64,000 bases of DNA from Dehalococcoidia bacterium (GCA_021295955.1 JAGWBJ010000008.1:140043-204042); one strand, 5' to 3'. Shown: positions 16,282-25,999, counted from the stretch's first letter. Translations and numbers: made by a program. Notes: a model not told the origin generated them from the letters alone.

Positions 16282-17250
16282 TTGCTTTCTCGCAGCGCAC
16301 AGGGCCTCTACTGGATGGGTCGATACCTGGAAAGGGCCGAGTTCCTCTGCCGGCTGTTGCGATTGCAGGCCGAGGCGCTGGTGGACCGCCCCATCCGGGA
16401 GATCCATGCCGGCTGGGCCCGCATCTACGACGGCATAAGCCGTGAGCCCCCGGGTGGCAGTCTCGATCTGGTGACCAGCGACGACTTCACCCTGGCCGAC
16501 TCCTACACCCTGGCCGACGACCTCACCTTCGAGCGCGCCAACCCCGATTCCGTATGGAGCTGTTTCGCCCAGGGGCGTGAGAACGCCCGGCAGATGCGCC
16601 ACTGCATCAGCGAGGAGCTGTGGACCAGCCTCAACCTGGCCTATCTCCGCATCCAGAAGCTGGGCATCCAGGACATCTGGCGGACCTCTCCCGAGGGCTT
16701 CTACGCGGAAACGGCCGCGGAGATGAACAGGTTCTCCGGAGTGGCCGGCGCCACCATGTATCGCGACGAAGGCTGGCGTTTCATGCAGCTTGGCGGTTTC
16801 ATCGAGCGCGCCCAGCTTTCCACGGCCTTGTTCCTGTCCCAGCTATCCTCCGACTCGAAGGCCGGAGAGCACACCGATGCCGACTGGACCAGCCTCCTGC
16901 GCTTCTACCACGCCCTCGAGGCCTACAACCGCATCTATAGCGTCGAAGTGCATCCCGGCCAGGTGCTGGACCTGCTGGCCACGGACCCGCTGCTCCCGGA
17001 CTCGTTGTGCAGGTCCCTGGACAGGGCGGCGTCGGACCTGGCCTCCATTGGTCCGGGTCCCAACGCCAAGGCCAGCGGCGCAGCCCGACGGCTGGCCGGG
17101 CGCATGTCTGCCCTGATCCACTACGACTGGCCCGATAGGGAAGACCGGGAAGAGCTGCTGCTGCAGGTGAGACAGTACGGCCTGGAGCTGCACCATCTGG
17201 TGACTGCGGCCTACTTCGACTATGCGGTAGAGGACTTCCCGGGAAGCTAG
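16282..17250 (+). CDS. Alpha-E domain (DUF403) protein
   Basis: A 322-residue all-helical alpha-E protein. The start MLSRSAQGLYWMGRYLERAEFLCRL is diagnostic, and EELWTSLNLAYL and LRFYHALEAYNRIY follow. The TTG start lies 6 bases after the ATP-grasp stop. It always accompanies circularly permuted ATP-grasp proteins in this kind of cluster. Its biochemical role is unknown, perhaps a scaffold or substrate carrier (inference). Confidence 0.87.
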   Translation: MLSRSAQGLYWMGRYLERAEFLCRLLRLQAEALVDRPIREIHAGWARIYDGISREPPGGSLDLVTSDDFTLADSYTLADDLTFERANPDSVWSCFAQGRENARQMRHCISEELWTSLNLAYLRIQKLGIQDIWRTSPEGFYAETAAEMNRFSGVAGATMYRDEGWRFMQLGGFIERAQLSTALFLSQLSSDSKAGEHTDADWTSLLRFYHALEAYNRIYSVEVHPGQVLDLLATDPLLPDSLCRSLDRAASDLASIGPGPNAKASGAARRLAGRMSALIHYDWPDREDREELLLQVRQYGLELHHLVTAAYFDYAVEDFPGS

Positions 17251-17254
17251 CTCC

Positions 17255-18124
17255 GTGGGTGCCCCGGTGCTCTACCGAATCGAGCACGTCTCCCGTTACC
17301 TGTACCCGTCACCCGTGCGGCAGTGTGTACTGTCCCTCTGCCTTCAGCCCCGGGACGACGCGGGACAACGGCTCCTGAGCTTCGACGTAGCCACCGACCC
17401 CCCGGCCCCGCTGAACAGCGAGACGGACGTCTTCGGCAACACCAGGCAGGTCCTGAACATCGACCGGGAACACGAAGGGCTGGAGGTCACCTCCCGCTCC
17501 ACCGTCGAACGGGTTCCCGCAGCCGCGCCGCTCGAGTCCCTCGGGGCCGGCGCATGGCAGGAGATACGCGCGTGGACGGAGTCCTTCGACTATTGGGACT
17601 TCACCCACCCCAGCCACTACGCCCGCCCCTCTTCCGCCCTCGCCGCCTTTGTCGACGAGGTGGGCATCCGGGCGGGGGACGACCCATTGGAGACCGTGCT
17701 GCGGCTTTCGGACACCCTCTACCGTAGCTTCCGGTACGTTCCGGGCAGCACGTCGGCGGTCTCTCCCATAGAGCACATACTGCAGTCCAGGCAAGGCGTA
17801 TGCCAGGACTACGCCCACGTGATGATCGCCGTCGCCCGCTCCTGGGACATCCCCACCCGTTACGTCTCGGGATACCTGTATGTGGACGGGCAAGCCGGCG
17901 AGGAGCCCCCGCAAACGGCCACCCACGCCTGGGTGGAGTGTTGCCTGCCCGACCTGGGCTGGATCGGCTTCGATCCAACCAACAGATGCCTGGCCGACCA
18001 ACGGCACGTTCGGATAGCCGTCGGCCGGGACTATCAGGACGTGTCCCCCATCCGCGGGGTCTTCAAGGGAGCCGGAGAGGTCCGCCTTGCGGTGGACGTC
18101 CGGGTACGCGCCGGCGACCGTTGA
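17255..18124 (+). CDS. Transglutaminase-like cysteine peptidase
   Basis: A 289-residue bacterial transglutaminase-like protein. The N-terminal beta domain (YRIEHVSRYLYPSPV) is followed by a papain-like core. The catalytic triad is C183 (RQGVCQDYAHVM), H224 (ATHAWVE) and D240 (WIGFDPTNR). A GTG start lies 4 bases after the alpha-E stop. No signal peptide is visible. In this triad it may cleave or rearrange the amide product of the ATP-grasp partner (inference). Confidence 0.88.
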   Translation: MGAPVLYRIEHVSRYLYPSPVRQCVLSLCLQPRDDAGQRLLSFDVATDPPAPLNSETDVFGNTRQVLNIDREHEGLEVTSRSTVERVPAAAPLESLGAGAWQEIRAWTESFDYWDFTHPSHYARPSSALAAFVDEVGIRAGDDPLETVLRLSDTLYRSFRYVPGSTSAVSPIEHILQSRQGVCQDYAHVMIAVARSWDIPTRYVSGYLYVDGQAGEEPPQTATHAWVECCLPDLGWIGFDPTNRCLADQRHVRIAVGRDYQDVSPIRGVFKGAGEVRLAVDVRVRAGDR

Positions 18125-18351
18125 CTGCATTACCAGACCGGGAATTGGTGGTTATCTGTGGCCTGACCGGAAACGGGATCGAATCGTGGGACCCCGTTTG
18201 GTGACACCGGCGAGTTGCCGGCATCACATGATTGCCCTTACGATGACCATGCTTGGAAGAGTGCTCGGTCGGCGCGTGACAAGTAGCCTCAACGGCTCAA
18301 CGATGTTGGGAAGCGGGGGGAGTACACGGCCATCGGCGCCGAGGCGCGATC

Positions 18352-18833
18352 ATGCTTGTGCCTACCGAACCGAAGATATACCATATCGTCCACGTGGACC
18401 GGCTCCCATCCATTGTCAACGACGGTGAGCTCCGGTGCGATGCAAAGATGACCCAACGCAGCGACGCTGGAACTGCCATCGGCATCAGCGACATCAAGGA
18501 CCGCAGGCTGAACTCTACGCTGGGTAGCCATCCGGACCTTCACGTCGGCGACTGCGTCCCGTTCTACTTCTGCCCGCGTTCCGTCATGCTCTACGTTATC
18601 TACATGAGGAACCATCCCGGGTTAGAGTATCGCGGCGGTCAAGGTCCAATACTTCACTTGGAGGCTCACTTGCACAGTGCGGTGGCTTGGGCGGACGCCA
18701 ACAACCGCCGTTGGGCTTTCACGCCATCCAACGCCGGAACCGCCTACTTCGAGGACTACGCCGATCTTGGGCAGCAATACAGGGGTCAGCTCATCGCCCA
18801 CCTGTCGAGGTCAAGCCGGATTGGTACTACTGA
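18352..18833 (+). pseudogene. darT: DarT toxin (DNA ADP-ribosyltransferase), internally deleted and frameshifted
   Basis: The N-terminal two thirds match DarT closely: PKIYHIVHVDRLPSIVNDG, GISDIKDRRLNS, VGDCVPFYFCPRSVMLYVIY, YRGGQGPILHLEAHL and NRRWAFTPSNAG. After YFEDYADLG the expected segment with the catalytic KQAEFLVE glutamate is absent. In another frame, 18786-18833 reads SAHRPPVEVKPDWYY then TGA, the normal DarT C-terminus. A deletion has therefore removed the active-site region and shifted the frame. The continuing frame ends at 18855. The toxin should be inactive. DarG follows 18 bases later. Confidence 0.78.
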
Positions 18834-18851
18834 CTGGTTGGGAGGGACGGC

Positions 18852-19955
18852 ATGATCGAGTACAAGAACGGCGATATCTTCGCAGAGGACGTGGAGGCCA
18901 TCGTCAATAGCGTCAACTGCGTGGGCGTCATGGGACGTGGGATCGCGCTCCAATTCAAGAACACGTTTCCCGGAAACTTCAAGGCTTATGCGGAAGCGTG
19001 CAAACGCAATGAAGTTCGGCCGGGCCGGATGTTCGTCTTCCAGAGTGATCATCTGACCAATCCACGATACATCATCAACTTCCCTACCAAGCGGCACTGG
19101 CGCAGCAAGAGTCGCATCGAAGACATCGAGTCGGGACTTGAAGCCCTCGCGTCGGAGATCAGGGAGCGGAATATCAGCTCAATCGCCATACCTCCTCTTG
19201 GCACTAATCTCGGGGGATTGACCTGGACCGATGTATACCCACGCATAGAGACAGCCCTACAGGACATTGACGACCTGAAGGTCATCGTATTCCTTCCAGG
19301 GAGCGCCCCTGCCGACGGACGCCCCAACCGGTCCACCGATGTCCCGAAGATGACGGCAGCGCCCGCCACACTGGTCAGCTTGATGCACCGATACCTGAAC
19401 GGGGTGCTCGACCCGTTCGTGACGCTTCTGGAATTACACAAGCTCATGTACTTCACACAACTGGCAGGGGAGCCCCTACGGCTGGACTTTCAAAAGGGGC
19501 CCTATGGCCCGTATGCCGAGAGACTCAGACACGTGCTCCGTCCAATAGAAGGCCATCTCATATCAGGCTACAAGGACGGGGGAGACGCACCTGGCAAGCA
19601 GTTGGAGCTGGTTCCGGGCGCCATCGAGGACGCGAACGTATTTCTCAACCAGCACCCCGAGACCATGCAACGCCTCGACAGGGTGTCCAAGCTTGTAGAG
19701 GGGTTCGAGTCATCGTTCGGACTCGAGCTACTGGCAACGGTCCATTGGGTCTCGTCCGAGTATCCGTCCGCAGCAGAGGATGAGATTGTCCACCACATAT
19801 ATGGGTGGAACCCTCGTAAACGGCAGTTCTCGGAGCGTCAGATACGCCTGGCCCTTAACAGACTGACCGAGAAGGACTGGCTCGGACCCCGGCCTGGTCA
19901 ACAGTCCCCCGGTCCCGCCGCCTCTACCGGAACGGCCCCATTCTCTTTGGCGTGA
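18852..19955 (+). CDS. darG: DarG antitoxin (macrodomain DNA ADP-ribosylglycohydrolase)
   Basis: A 367-residue protein with an N-terminal macrodomain (about 1-155): YKNGDIFAEDVEAIVNSVNC, VGVMGRGIALQFKN and AIPPLGTNLGGLTW. The C-terminal half (LMHRYLNGVLDPFVTLLELHKLMYF) is the DarT-binding domain. GGGAGGGA precedes the ATG. The gene appears complete although its toxin is broken. DarG removes ADP-ribose from thymidine in DNA and neutralises DarT directly. Visibly lower G+C than neighbours supports horizontal acquisition of the pair. Confidence 0.88.
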   Translation: MIEYKNGDIFAEDVEAIVNSVNCVGVMGRGIALQFKNTFPGNFKAYAEACKRNEVRPGRMFVFQSDHLTNPRYIINFPTKRHWRSKSRIEDIESGLEALASEIRERNISSIAIPPLGTNLGGLTWTDVYPRIETALQDIDDLKVIVFLPGSAPADGRPNRSTDVPKMTAAPATLVSLMHRYLNGVLDPFVTLLELHKLMYFTQLAGEPLRLDFQKGPYGPYAERLRHVLRPIEGHLISGYKDGGDAPGKQLELVPGAIEDANVFLNQHPETMQRLDRVSKLVEGFESSFGLELLATVHWVSSEYPSAAEDEIVHHIYGWNPRKRQFSERQIRLALNRLTEKDWLGPRPGQQSPGPAASTGTAPFSLA

Positions 19956-20092
19956 AGAGCAGACAGGGGTAGGGGACGTTGGCGGGCGGCGCCGTCACAG
20001 CGCGATCAGGGTCCGACTCACTCCCAGAATCGTCCCGCACCTGTAGCAGTACTTGTCCCGCGGCATGGGTCCGGCCATGTCCCAACATACGC

Positions 20093-21133
20093 CTAGGACC
20101 GGCTGGCGCCGGGGATGTCGCGCCGCTGGAACAGGTAGAAGGCCAGTCCACCCAGGACTAGGAGGTAGGCGGCAATCACCAGGGCGGTGTGGAGCTCCCC
20201 GGGAGGGTCCCCCCCTACAACGCCAAAGGTGATGCCGCCGTTGCCCCCCTCGTCCTCGGCTCCGCCGCCCATGAATGCGCCAATGTTGTAGACCAGCAGG
20301 TAGTCCGCCACCCCCTGGAACCAGTCGAAGAGGCTGAGGAGGATGGCGACGGCCGTTTGCTCCAGGAAGTAGTACCCCAGCCCCACGCCGATGCCCGCCG
20401 CGGAGGAGCGGGTCGCCACCGCCGCCAGGGCCACCAGGGCCCCGTATGGCAGCACGGAGAACCAGGCCTTGCCGTAGACTTCGAGCCCGTCACCCCAAGA
20501 ATAGACGTTCTCCAGCCCCTCTGTGCCCGACGCCAGGGCTCCCGCGGCCAAGCCCGATACCAACCCCAGCACGCCTATCACCACCAGGGCCGCTGCAAAG
20601 GCAATGGCCACCATCGCCAGCCTGGACGCCAGCATGTACCATCGCCGGACTCCCCTGACCAGCACGGGGCGCACAGTCCCCCAGCCGTGCTCGGAGCCTA
20701 TGACGGAAGCGGTCAGAATGGCCACCAGGATAAGACCGATGGTCTGGCCCGCCCCCACGGCAAAACCGGCGCTCCCGGGAGGAGTGATCAGGCTGTATAG
20801 GTCGCCCAGCTCCTCCTGTTGGGCCGCCTTCCGTTCACGACAGTCCTCCAACATCCTACGGCCCATCTCCTCGTCCGCCGATGGGACCCCGGCGCCATCC
20901 GGGATGTTTCCCGCCAGAACGTCGTTGCAGTCGAAGCCCACGGCGGCGCCATCTAGGGCCGTGGACTCATAGATGATGTCCCTGGCCTCCTGTGTATCAC
21001 CGAAGGCGAAGAACGCCCCCCAAATGAAGAGCTGGGTCACCAGGACAAGGACTGCCAGTAGAATCCAGGGCATCCAGCGGTACCGGAGCTTGAACCACTC
21101 CCAGCGGACCAGGCCCGCCAGCTCGACTATCAT
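20093..21133 (-). CDS. ABC-2 type transporter permease
   Basis: A 346-residue polytopic protein. An N-terminal cytoplasmic helix (VRWEWFKLRYRW) leads into TM1 (MPWILLAVLVLVTQLF), a large extracytoplasmic loop with several Cys, and about five further TMs. The end AYLLVLGGLAFYLFQRRDIPG is typical of ABC-2 exporters. It overlaps the ATPase gene upstream by four bases. Substrate not predictable; lipid, drug or sodium export are all possible. Confidence 0.82.
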   Translation of the reverse strand: MIVELAGLVRWEWFKLRYRWMPWILLAVLVLVTQLFIWGAFFAFGDTQEARDIIYESTALDGAAVGFDCNDVLAGNIPDGAGVPSADEEMGRRMLEDCRERKAAQQEELGDLYSLITPPGSAGFAVGAGQTIGLILVAILTASVIGSEHGWGTVRPVLVRGVRRWYMLASRLAMVAIAFAAALVVIGVLGLVSGLAAGALASGTEGLENVYSWGDGLEVYGKAWFSVLPYGALVALAAVATRSSAAGIGVGLGYYFLEQTAVAILLSLFDWFQGVADYLLVYNIGAFMGGGAEDEGGNGGITFGVVGGDPPGELHTALVIAAYLLVLGGLAFYLFQRRDIPGASRS

Positions 21134-22056
21134 GCACCCTCCGCCTCAGGTTCTTGCTGGCCGCCCGTGACCTCGAGGAAGTATTCCTCCAGAGAGACCT
21201 GTACCGTCGCCATCTGTCCGACGTAGATGCCGGCATGGGCCAGGGCGGCCGTCAGCTCCGGGGAACGCTCCGGAGGGGCTGTGACCACCAGGCCCCCCTG
21301 GTCCATCGTGACGTCGACCACCCAGTCCAAGGCCGATAGGACGCCCACGGCCTGGGCGTCGTCGGTGGTGGAGAGGCGGACTGTGCCCTGTCCCTTCAGC
21401 AGCTCCTGGACGTTGCCCTGGGCGATGAGCCGCCCTCGGGACAGGATGGCGACGCTGTCGCACACCTGCTCTACCTCGTGCAGCAGGTGGCTGGAGAGCA
21501 GGACGGTGCGCCCGCTGCCCGACAGCTCCCGTATCAGGTCCCGTATCTCGGCCATGCCCGCCGGGTCCAGTCCGTTGGTGGGCTCGTCCAGGAACAGCAC
21601 CTCGGGGTCCCCCAGCAGGGCATAGGCGATGCCCAGCCGCTGCTTCATACCCATGGAGTAGGTGTGGAACTTGCTGCCGGCCCGCTCCGCGAGGCCCACC
21701 GTCTCCAGCAGCCGGTCCACCTCGTCCCGGGACCCGTTGCCGCCGATTCCCTGGAAGTAGCGGAGGTTGTTGCGCCCGCTGAGGTAGGGATAGAAGCTTG
21801 GCTCCTCGACGATGGCCCCGATGCGCCGCAGGGCGTGGGGATGGACCCCCTCCACCGGGTCGCCGAAGAGGCGGATGGCCCCCGCCGTCGCTCGCACCAG
21901 CCCCAGGAGCATGCCCATGGTGGTCGTCTTCCCGGAGCCGTTGGGCCCCAGCAGCCCGAAGACGCCGCCCTGGGGGACCTGGAGGGACAGGTCGTCGACA
22001 GCCCGAATGGGGCCGTACTCCTTGGTCAGACTCCGAGTCTCGATGACCCAGTTCAC
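21130..22056 (-). CDS. ABC transporter ATP-binding protein (ABC-2 exporter partner)
   Basis: A 308-residue CcmA/DRA-type ATPase. Walker A is GPNGSGKTTTMG, the signature YSMGMKQRLGIA and Walker B VLFLDEPTNGLDP, followed by the switch histidine in LLSSHLLHEVEQ. A C-terminal extension of about 90 residues is common in exporter ATPases. GTG start; the Shine-Dalgarno is weak. It is coupled to the permease by a four-base overlap. Confidence 0.88.
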   Translation of the reverse strand: MNWVIETRSLTKEYGPIRAVDDLSLQVPQGGVFGLLGPNGSGKTTTMGMLLGLVRATAGAIRLFGDPVEGVHPHALRRIGAIVEEPSFYPYLSGRNNLRYFQGIGGNGSRDEVDRLLETVGLAERAGSKFHTYSMGMKQRLGIAYALLGDPEVLFLDEPTNGLDPAGMAEIRDLIRELSGSGRTVLLSSHLLHEVEQVCDSVAILSRGRLIAQGNVQELLKGQGTVRLSTTDDAQAVGVLSALDWVVDVTMDQGGLVVTAPPERSPELTAALAHAGIYVGQMATVQVSLEEYFLEVTGGQQEPEAEGA

Positions 22057-22536
22057 TCTACTGTCTATGATGCCTCCCTAGGGGTCCTCCCGGTAGGCTA
22101 TGGGGCGGCGATGGTCCTGCCGGGCGCCCGGACTATCTTAGACGGTGTTGCACCGATACCGCAAGCTCCCTCGTCAACAGCCTCAACCCCAACATATTGT
22201 ATTTTCAAACTCCGGTTGCAAACTCATCCCGAGTTCGTACTCTTCGGCCCAAGAGTTTAAGATGTCGGCCAGTTTCATACCGGAGTTGGAATCTCGATGC
22301 AGCGCCTCGGCGCCGGCCCCTGCGGGCGGCTGACCACGGCATCCCAGGCGTCGGCAGCCCTCGGCATATCCTGCGCGGGCGCGCGCCGGGTCCTCAGCCG
22401 GTTGATCGACGCCGGGACCGTAACGCGGGTCGACAACATCTGGCCCAGCCTGTACGTGGCCCAACCACTGTTGGACGAAATCGATAGACCCATCAGCTCC
22501 GGAGCGGACTGATACTGTAAGTCCCCTCCCGGCGGG
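22057..22536. other. Intergenic region between divergent/convergent units
   Basis: This 480-base stretch lies between the exporter ATPase start and the aapP stop, both on the minus strand. It holds a Fic-like C-terminal fragment on the plus strand (22297-22512). Upstream of that is a more A+T-rich stretch (22140-22290) with similar sequence on opposite strands around CAACTCCGG. I see no complete gene or RNA. Confidence 0.4.
22297..22512 (+). pseudogene. Winged-helix fragment, probably the C-terminus of a Fic-family protein
   Basis: This 71-codon frame contains TASQASAALGISCAGARRVLSRLIDAG, a helix-turn-helix, then SLYVAQPLLDEIDRPI. The layout matches the C-terminal winged-helix tail of Fic AMP-transferases, where it directly follows the Fic core. 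No HPFxxGNGR motif is found upstream, so this looks like a remnant. An independent small DNA-binding protein is possible, but no Shine-Dalgarno precedes it. Confidence 0.4.
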
Positions 22537-23328
22537 CTAGCTGAGGATCTGTTTCAGGAAGAGCTTGGTGCGCTCGCTCTGAGGGTCCTCGAATACCTGC
22601 TGCGGCGGGCCGTCCTCTACGATCATCCCCTGGTCGAACATCATCATCCGGTCCCCCACCTCCCGGGCGAACCCCATCTCGTGGGACACCACGATCATGG
22701 TCATCCCCGAGTCGGCCAGCTCGTGCATCACGTCCAGCACTTCCTTGATCATCTCCGGGTCCAGCGCGGAGGTCGGCTCGTCGAACAGCATGATGTTCGG
22801 CTGCATGGCCAGCGCCCGCGCTATGGCGACGCGCTGCTGCTGACCGCCGGATAGCTGGGCCGGGTACTTGTCCGCCTGCTCGGGTATGCCCACCCGCTCC
22901 AGGAGCTCCATGGCCGACTGCCGGGCCGCGTCCCTGGGCATCTTCCGCACCTTCATGGGCGCCAGGGTGATGTTGCCCATCACGGTCAGGTGGGGGAACA
23001 GGTTGAAGGACTGGAACACCATGCCCACGTCGCGCCGTATGGCGTCGATGTTGCGCACGTCGTTGGTCAGCTCGATGCCGTCGACGATGATCTGTCCCCG
23101 TTGGTGCTCCTCCAGCCTGTTGATGGTGCGGATGAATGTGGACTTGCCCGACCCCGACGGCCCGAACACGACCACCACTTGCGCCTTGTTGATGGTGGTG
23201 GTGATGCCGCGGAGGGCATGGTACTCGCCGTACCACTTGTGCACGTCGCGGCAAACGATGATCTCTTCGCCCCCCGCGCTCTCTTTCCTACCGGGCGCGC
23301 CCGCCTCAGCGCCGTTCGTCTGGGCCAT
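22537..23328 (-). CDS. aapP: General L-amino-acid ABC transporter ATP-binding protein
   Basis: A 263-residue polar amino-acid transporter ATPase (GlnQ/AapP type). Walker [15 protein letters not shown]-loop [14 protein letters not shown], signature [15 protein letters not shown], Walker [14 protein letters not shown] and [11 protein letters not shown] are all intact. GGGGAGGGA precedes the ATG. Last gene of aapJQMP, the usual order. Confidence 0.93.
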   Translation of the reverse strand: MAQTNGAEAGAPGRKESAGGEEIIVCRDVHKWYGEYHALRGITTTINKAQVVVVFGPSGSGKSTFIRTINRLEEHQRGQIIVDGIELTNDVRNIDAIRRDVGMVFQSFNLFPHLTVMGNITLAPMKVRKMPRDAARQSAMELLERVGIPEQADKYPAQLSGGQQQRVAIARALAMQPNIMLFDEPTSALDPEMIKEVLDVMHELADSGMTMIVVSHEMGFAREVGDRMMMFDQGMIVEDGPPQQVFEDPQSERTKLFLKQILS

Positions 23329-23361
23329 GGCTCCCTCCCCATTGCAGCGATGTAGGTTGCT

Positions 23362-24612
23362 TCACCGTTGGCCGACTCCCAGGTTCTGCTCGATGCGCCG
23401 GCTCACGTAAGACATCCCATAGGTGAATATCCAAAAGACCACGGCCAGGAATATGAACAGCTCCTTGGCGCTGGCCAGGTACTCGGTGTTGCCCTGGATG
23501 AAGGCCCGGCTGAATTGAAGGACGTCGTTCATGCCGATGATGTAGACCAGGGTCGTGTCTTTGAACAGGGAGATGAACTGGCCCACTATGGCGGGGATCA
23601 CGTTGCGGATCGCCTGGGGCAGCGAGATGAGGAGGGTGGTCTGCCAGCTGGGCAAGCCGAGAGCGCGCGCCGCCTCGGCTTGCCCGGGATGCAGGGCCTG
23701 CAGCCCCCCCCGCACGTTCTCGGCCATGTAGGCTGCGCTGAACAGGGTGATTACTATGGCGGCACGGAGCAGGGAGTTCACGGGGAAGTCCTCGGGGAAG
23801 GCCAGGGGCACCAGGTGCTGGGACATGAACAGCAACGTTATCAGCGGCACCCCTCGGAACACCTCGATGAACACCACGCACAGCAGCTTGACCACGGGCA
23901 GGTTGCTGCGCCTCCCCAGGGCCAAGGCGACCCCGATGGGCAGGCATATCACGATGCCCGCCACCGCCAGTATCAGGTTCAGCATCAGCCCACCCCAGTG
24001 GAGTACCGATACCGTCTGAAAGCCGGGTATCCCCGGCAACCCCCGCAGCACGACCAGGGCCAATACGAATACGACCGCCGCCGCTATGGCCGTCCTGCGG
24101 ACCGTCCCCAACGGCGTGTAGCGTCCTATGGCCCATCCCACCCCAAGGGCGGGCAGGTTCGCCGCCAGCAGGAGACGCACGTCCAGCCCCATGCGCTCGA
24201 AGCTGTAGGGCAGCAGGGCGAAGAGGGCCAGCACCACGGCTACCCCTATGGCGATGCGCTTGGTGGGGCCGCCGCCGGCCACCGCCCACATCATCCCCAG
24301 CAGGGCCGTGACCACCAGCAGGATGGCCTGGGGCCTCCAGAAACAGTTCTGACCGGGACATGCCGACTCGGTGTTGTACTGGCCGACCATTAGCTGCCCG
24401 CCCAGGGTGGCTATGACGCTCCAGTCGGCGCCGGCGATCAGCCAGCGCAATCCAAACCATAGGACGATGCCAAGGACGACGACAGAGAGGACCGTGAGGG
24501 CGCCGTTGTACCACTCGCTGAACAGGTTGTCCCGGAGCCAGGCCGCCACGCCCCCGCTGGCGCGGGGCGGGGGCAGCGCCCGTCCTGTCCCGGCCTCGGC
24601 GTCGACTGCCAT
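23362..24612 (-). CDS. aapM: General L-amino-acid ABC transporter permease (AapM)
   Basis: A 416-residue permease with several N-terminal TMs specific to the Aap family, then the HisM-like core with the EAA loop around QALHPGQAEAARALGLPSWQ. FIEVFRGVPLITLLFM is the usual amino-acid permease motif. It lies between aapQ and aapP with gaps of 40 and 33 bases. It forms the membrane channel with AapQ. Confidence 0.9.
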   Translation of the reverse strand: MAVDAEAGTGRALPPPRASGGVAAWLRDNLFSEWYNGALTVLSVVVLGIVLWFGLRWLIAGADWSVIATLGGQLMVGQYNTESACPGQNCFWRPQAILLVVTALLGMMWAVAGGGPTKRIAIGVAVVLALFALLPYSFERMGLDVRLLLAANLPALGVGWAIGRYTPLGTVRRTAIAAAVVFVLALVVLRGLPGIPGFQTVSVLHWGGLMLNLILAVAGIVICLPIGVALALGRRSNLPVVKLLCVVFIEVFRGVPLITLLFMSQHLVPLAFPEDFPVNSLLRAAIVITLFSAAYMAENVRGGLQALHPGQAEAARALGLPSWQTTLLISLPQAIRNVIPAIVGQFISLFKDTTLVYIIGMNDVLQFSRAFIQGNTEYLASAKELFIFLAVVFWIFTYGMSYVSRRIEQNLGVGQR

Positions 24613-24652
24613 CAGCTACCTGCTCGACTTTGTTCGTTGGGAGTAGCGGGCA

Positions 24653-25849
24653 TCAGAAACGGATGTGACGGTTGTACAGGTTCCCGATAATCGAATAGGT
24701 CAGGCTCAGGGCCAGGTAGGCCGCCATGATCATTACATAAATGGATATCGCCGGGGCCGTCTGGGTCATGGTCTTGGCCACGTTGGTCAGGTCGGAGTAG
24801 CCGATGGCCCCCGCAAGGCTGCTGTTCTTCGTCAAGTTGAGGTATTGGCTGATCAGTGGAGGAACAATGACCCGCATGGCCTGGGGGAATGATACATAAC
24901 GCAGGGCGGTCATACCGGACAGGCCCAGGGCCCGGGCAGACTCTCGCTGTCCACGGCCCACCGACTGTATGCCGGCCCTCACGATCTCGGCAATGTAGGC
25001 GGCGGTATATATCACCAGCCCGGCCATCAGGGCCATCAGACCGCCGGACATGGTGAACCCGCCACCGATGCGCCCGAAGGCCCCCTCAGGCTCCGGAACG
25101 GAGATGACCAACGGGGACTCGCCGAACACCGCGCCGATGACGACCCAGCCCACCAGGCCGATCATGAAGGCGAGCATAACCCCCCCCAGCAGGGGATACG
25201 ACTCGGAACCGGTGCGCAGCTCCCGGTCCGTCAGCCAGCGGTGGGCGACCACCCCGGCAAAGATGCCGGCGGCCGCCAGCGGGGCCCAGGACAGGGTCGA
25301 CCCCAGGCTGCTGGCCGCCGGCCATGGCAGGGACAGGCCGCCGTTGTTGAGGTAAAGCTGGCCGGCGACGACGTAGCCCTCACGCACCGGCGGCAGGGCC
25401 AGCACGATGTAGAACCAGAAGAAGAGCTGTATGAGGAGAGGGACGTTGCGGAAGAACTCTATGTAGACCAGGGCGGCCTTGGACACGATCCAGTTGCCGG
25501 ACATGCGCGCCACGCCCACCACGATCCCCAGGGCGGTAGCCAGCACCACGCCGAAGATGGAAACGATCAGCGTGTTGGTGAAGGCCACCAAAAAGGCGTA
25601 CAGGAAGGTATCGTGGGAGTCGTAGGGCAGGAAGTGCTGGCCGATGGGGGTCTGGTACTCGCGGTCCAGAAACCCGAATCCGTGGGGTATCTCCCGGTCC
25701 TGGATGGCGTTGCCGATGTTGGCGAAGAACCAGGCGACCAGAAGGACGACCAGCACGCCGGACACAATCTGGCTCGTCCACTGAATGACCTGGACGTGTC
25801 TCCAGACCGGTATGCCCTTGTAGGTCAGGCTGCGAAGCAGCGTTCCCAT
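24653..25849 (-). CDS. aapQ: General L-amino-acid ABC transporter permease (AapQ)
   Basis: A 398-residue permease. EFFRNVPLLIQLFFWFYIVLA and the EAA loop IQSVGRGQRESARALGLS identify it as the AapQ-type partner. A large central extracytoplasmic insertion (about residues 160-260) is normal for AapQ. The gene lies 150 bases after the binding-protein gene, a gap that contains a small GC hairpin and may set the relative expression of binding protein and permease. Confidence 0.9.
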   Translation of the reverse strand: MGTLLRSLTYKGIPVWRHVQVIQWTSQIVSGVLVVLLVAWFFANIGNAIQDREIPHGFGFLDREYQTPIGQHFLPYDSHDTFLYAFLVAFTNTLIVSIFGVVLATALGIVVGVARMSGNWIVSKAALVYIEFFRNVPLLIQLFFWFYIVLALPPVREGYVVAGQLYLNNGGLSLPWPAASSLGSTLSWAPLAAAGIFAGVVAHRWLTDRELRTGSESYPLLGGVMLAFMIGLVGWVVIGAVFGESPLVISVPEPEGAFGRIGGGFTMSGGLMALMAGLVIYTAAYIAEIVRAGIQSVGRGQRESARALGLSGMTALRYVSFPQAMRVIVPPLISQYLNLTKNSSLAGAIGYSDLTNVAKTMTQTAPAISIYVMIMAAYLALSLTYSIIGNLYNRHIRF

Positions 25850-25969
25850 GACAAACCGCCCGCTATGCGCTCAGGATGCCTTTCGATTCTACTACGGCGG
25901 CGTCCTCTTTGCCGAGCCGCGCCAACGACGCCGGCGCCGGCAAGAAGCCGCCAGAGGGACAGGCAGGCG

Positions 25970-25986
25970 GCCGGCTTGATGCCGGC
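25970..25986 (-). terminator. GC hairpin between aapJ and aapQ
   Basis: GCCGGC, a five-base loop TTGAT, then GCCGGC (each arm also self-complementary). It sits just after the aapJ stop. Such hairpins between binding-protein and permease genes often stabilise or attenuate the transcript. No U-run follows, so full termination is doubtful. Confidence 0.35.
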
Positions 25987-25999
25987 GCGGGCTAGGGGG

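Noticed and set aside
19995-20078. A 27-codon minus-strand ORF with a CxxC (DKYCYRCGTIL)
   Set aside because: It looks like half of a zinc ribbon, but only one CxxC is present and there is no Shine-Dalgarno. Too little to call.
22183-22275. A 31-codon minus-strand ORF beginning MKLADILNSWAEEYEL
   Set aside because: Amino-acid composition is protein-like, but there is no ribosome-binding site and no recognisable family.
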